From positions 61,111 to 125,110 of the forward strand of contig JAOBWK010000059.1 in assembly GCA_025463305.1 (NCBI GenBank): DNA of 64,000 nucleotides. Direction: 5' to 3'. The position numbers and the translations under genes are program-made. A model generated the notes under the pieces. The model had not been told where the DNA came from, ran no database searches, and saw only the letters and a list, made by a program, of their open reading frames with translations. The stretch is from Ilumatobacteraceae bacterium. GTDB lineage: Bacteria > Actinomycetota > Acidimicrobiia > Acidimicrobiales > Ilumatobacteraceae. Positions within the stretch are counted from its first letter, which is position 1; each line of letters starts with the position of its first letter. Shown one piece after another: positions 61,735 to 64,000 of the stretch.

Positions 61735-61744
61735 GGTCTCGGCG

Positions 61745-62659
61745 ATGTCGTGGCCGCTGTCGCCGATGAAGGCCACCAGCGGCCGGCTTCCACGTGGCGA
61801 CGACTGGCGATACGAGCCGAAGTGGGACGGCCACCGGGTGATCGTGCGCAGGCGCGGCGACACCGTCGAGGCGATCAGCTCCAGCGGGCAGAACCGCATC
61901 GATCGTTGGCCCTGGCTGGCAACCGCCGTCGCAGCGTCGTGCACCACCGACGTGATCCTCGACGGCGAGGTGATCGCGCTCGACGACGACGGCCGCCACT
62001 CGTTCCAGCTCGTCGGCCGCAGTGACCGCCCGCACGCGTTCGTGGTGTTCGACATCCTCGGGGTCGGCCGCGAGGACCTCCTCGGCCGACCGTGGCACGA
62101 GCGACGCGACCTGCTCGCCGAGCACGTGCACCCACTGCCTCCGCTGTCGGTCACCCCGGTCAGCGACGACGCAGACGCGATGTTGGCGGCAACAAAGGCG
62201 AACGGTTTCGAAGGCGTGATCGCCAAGCGGATCGACTCGATCTACCTGGCCGGCCGGCGCACACCGTCGTGGATCAAGGTCAAGCACCGCTTCGAACAGG
62301 AGCTCGTGATCGGCGGCTACCTCCTCGGCGAGGGCAATCGGGCGACCTCGTTCGGATCGATCCTGGTCGGCTACCACGATCCGGCGGGCGGACCACTTCG
62401 CTTCGGCGGTGCGGTCGGCACCGGATTCAACGAGGTCACCCTGCGCTCGATGCAGCGGCAGTTCGCCGAGCTGACCACCACGGTTTGCCCCTTCGACCCC
62501 GTACCGAAGCTGCCTCGGGGCCGTGCGGTCTGGCTGACCCCGACGCTCGTCGCCCAGGTCAGCTTCGGCGAGTGGACCGAGGCCGGCCACCTGCGCCATC
62601 CCGTGTTCCAAGGTCTCCGCGACGACAAGTCGCCCGCGGACGTGGTGCGCGAGGTCTGA
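61745..62659 (+). CDS. ATP-dependent DNA ligase (LigC-like)
   Basis: A 304-residue stand-alone ligase with the nucleotidyltransferase motif EPKWDGHR (Lys26 receives AMP), motif III-type VFDILG, motif IV GFEGVIAKR and motif V WIKVKHR, then an OB-fold (about 190-300). It lacks the polymerase and nuclease domains of LigD. Actinobacteria use such LigC enzymes as backup repair ligases. No Ku gene is nearby. Confidence 0.88.
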   Translation: MSWPLSPMKATSGRLPRGDDWRYEPKWDGHRVIVRRRGDTVEAISSSGQNRIDRWPWLATAVAASCTTDVILDGEVIALDDDGRHSFQLVGRSDRPHAFVVFDILGVGREDLLGRPWHERRDLLAEHVHPLPPLSVTPVSDDADAMLAATKANGFEGVIAKRIDSIYLAGRRTPSWIKVKHRFEQELVIGGYLLGEGNRATSFGSILVGYHDPAGGPLRFGGAVGTGFNEVTLRSMQRQFAELTTTVCPFDPVPKLPRGRAVWLTPTLVAQVSFGEWTEAGHLRHPVFQGLRDDKSPADVVREV

Positions 62660-62804
62660 GCACGTGCGCCGTTGCTCAGGCGAGCGTCGGCATCGATCGG
62701 CACCGGCAATGAGCAACCACTACTCACGACCTGGACCCGATCGGCGCGGATGATGGTCGAGCGGTCGACAGGGGTCGGCTGCTCGAACATCGAGGAACAG
62801 ACAG

Positions 62805-63875
62805 ATGCACAAACGAATGGGATGCGTCGCGGCCGGCCTGCTGGTCGCTGTGGTGCTGCCGACGCACGCGGCAGGAGCGAAGGGCGCCGGCGGCCCGCTC
62901 GTCGACGGGCACTGGGCGGGCACGATGGCCGTCGGAGCGACGATCGACTTCAGCCAGGGCGGTACGGGACTGATCGCTGTCGGCAGCGGCAACGGCACGT
63001 TCAACCTGGCCCTCGCCGGCGGAACCGGATCAGGCGACTACGTGCTCGGTGCGTCCTCGGACGCGACGCTCGAAGGCGACGCGGCGACCGGAGACGTGCA
63101 GGCGGTCGGCGCGATCAACGGCACGTTGGAAGGCACCTCGACCGGCCCGATCCTGCAGCCGGCGCAAGGTCAGTTCGACGTCACCGGCTCGGTCACCGTC
63201 AACGGCTACACGGTGCCGATCGACCAGAGCCTCACCTTCGGTCCGGAAGACCTCGTCAGCTCCGTCCTCGTGATCACCAGCTCGTCGTGCACTCTGGCCA
63301 GCGGCACGTGGGCCCAGGAGTTCAAGGATGCCGCGCAGGCGGCCGGCGTCAGCGTCAGCAGGTTCCAGGGCAGTTGGTCAGCGACCTACACGGGCGCCGA
63401 CACCGGCGCCACCGACCAGGCGCTGGCTGACATCGACGAGCGCGGCGAGAAGATCATCAGCACGTGGTTGGCAGACGGTACCTTCGATGCCGACGCGCTC
63501 GAACAGGTGCTGATCGACGCCGAGCACTACGCGGTCTCGGGACCGCGCAACGACGCCTGCAGCTCGGTCCGCCGCGGCGACTGGGCATCGCCATTGGCCG
63601 GCACCGTGCAGCGCTTGCTCGGTGCGCTCGCCAACTCCAGCTCGACCACCGCCGAAGACCTGCGCGCCGGCGTCTCGGCCGGCTTGCGCACCGGCAACCT
63701 GCCGTCGATCGACGATCCGATCGAGGGCCAGCTGCAGGCCAAGGCCCAATCGCTGCTGGACACGGCGATCGCCAGTGGCGCCAAGACCGACATCCAGCTG
63801 ATCGCGATCAGCGCCGATTCGCTCGGCTGGACCGACATCTCCGACGCCGCCGCAACCGCACTGGAAGGCCTGTGA
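62805..63875 (+). CDS. Secreted protein of unknown function
   Basis: A 356-residue exported protein. Residues 1-24 are a signal peptide (ending THAAGA). Residues 28-170 are Gly/Thr/Ser-rich beta strands with an AIDFSQGGTG-like repeat character; the second half (about 180-350) is helical with two Cys in each half (SSSCTL, NDACSS). I cannot name the family. The ATG follows GAGGAAC. The stop overlaps the start of a lipoprotein gene (TGATG), so the two are coupled and may act together at the cell surface. Confidence 0.75.
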   Translation: MHKRMGCVAAGLLVAVVLPTHAAGAKGAGGPLVDGHWAGTMAVGATIDFSQGGTGLIAVGSGNGTFNLALAGGTGSGDYVLGASSDATLEGDAATGDVQAVGAINGTLEGTSTGPILQPAQGQFDVTGSVTVNGYTVPIDQSLTFGPEDLVSSVLVITSSSCTLASGTWAQEFKDAAQAAGVSVSRFQGSWSATYTGADTGATDQALADIDERGEKIISTWLADGTFDADALEQVLIDAEHYAVSGPRNDACSSVRRGDWASPLAGTVQRLLGALANSSSTTAEDLRAGVSAGLRTGNLPSIDDPIEGQLQAKAQSLLDTAIASGAKTDIQLIAISADSLGWTDISDAAATALEGL

Positions 63876-64000
63876 TGAGGCACCGCACCCCACTCATGTC
63901 AACGATCGTCACGATCGCGATCCTGCTCGCCGGCTGCGGCAGCGATGCCCCCAAGTCAGCATCGACCTCGACCGTTCCGCCGACCAGCGCCGGCGTTGCC
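63875..64000 (+). CDS. Lipoprotein, truncated by the window edge
   Basis: Only the first 42 codons are in the window. The start MRHRTPLMSTIVTIAILLAGCGSDAP-like sequence has a signal helix and a lipobox ILLAGC, followed by a Ser/Thr/Pro-rich linker, as in actinobacterial surface lipoproteins. It overlaps the upstream secreted-protein stop by one base. The remaining domain and its function are not visible. Confidence 0.75.
   Translation, partial: MRHRTPLMSTIVTIAILLAGCGSDAPKSASTSTVPPTSAGVA

Overview
The window is GC-rich and gene-dense. No stretch longer than about 300 bp lacks a gene, and I see no tRNA, rRNA, CRISPR array, prophage or insertion sequence. Gene content points to an actinobacterium: a mycofactocin-type MftD with a TetR partner, myo-inositol-1-phosphate synthase, a PAC2-family protein, an Ada-AlkA fusion next to ogt, a DUF222/HNH remnant and a PHO-box-like repeat. 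Placement in Acidimicrobiia (Ilumatobacter-like) is my inference from the overall flavour of the proteins, not something I could test.

Layout from left to right. 1-6.9 kb is one minus-strand operon: a GntR/FCD regulator, a duplicated ABC ATPase, two permeases, a BmpA-type lipoprotein and two isochorismatase-fold hydrolases. Together they look like nucleoside or ureide uptake and hydrolysis. One hydrolase has lost all three catalytic residues. 7.1-11 kb holds an AtzH/HpxZ-like protein, a DksA-type zinc finger protein, a quinone oxidoreductase, and a divergent TetR-mftD pair with no mftA, mftB or mftC nearby. 10.9-15.1 kb has a homocysteine methyltransferase/MTHFR fusion flanked by two AlkZ-like (HTH_42) proteins. 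15-19.4 kb has a GFA protein, a secreted module protein and the alkylation-repair pair alkA-ogt. 19.5-25.3 kb is a tight operon of two circularly permuted ATP-grasp proteins, alpha-E domains and a transglutaminase. This is the best candidate for an uncharacterised system. A DUF559/AbiEi-like gene bracketed by matching palindromes follows.

26.6-30.2 kb carries an acyl-CoA dehydrogenase, a small winged-helix gene behind a PHO-box-like repeat, and a divergent FtsH-like protease. 30.3-34.4 kb is a late cobalamin module: a BtuF-like lipoprotein, cobO, cobU, cobT and cobS. 34.4-40.9 kb holds an acetolactate-synthase-like enzyme, an aminotransferase divergent from serC, a PAC2 protein and a MetY-type sulfhydrylase. 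41-45.3 kb is an IclR-linked catabolic cluster with two amidohydrolases and an SDR enzyme. 46-49.5 kb is ilvBNC with a classical leader-peptide attenuator; a perfect 44-bp palindrome lies downstream. 49.5-55.5 kb has trmO, a secreted seven-repeat propeller protein, a biotinyl-carboxyltransferase fusion, a broken DUF222/HNH gene and a LysR regulator. 55.5-64 kb has ino1, a dehydratase, a 5-formyl-THF cyclo-ligase, a flavin reductase, DUF3054, glgX, a DNA ligase, a secreted protein and a lipoprotein cut by the window edge.

Across the window, many first genes of transcription units have a TAnnnT -10 element 5-9 bases before the start codon, which is the expected signature of leaderless mRNAs. 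I used this to fix several starts. Coordinates are from manual reading of the sequence; no database search was run.
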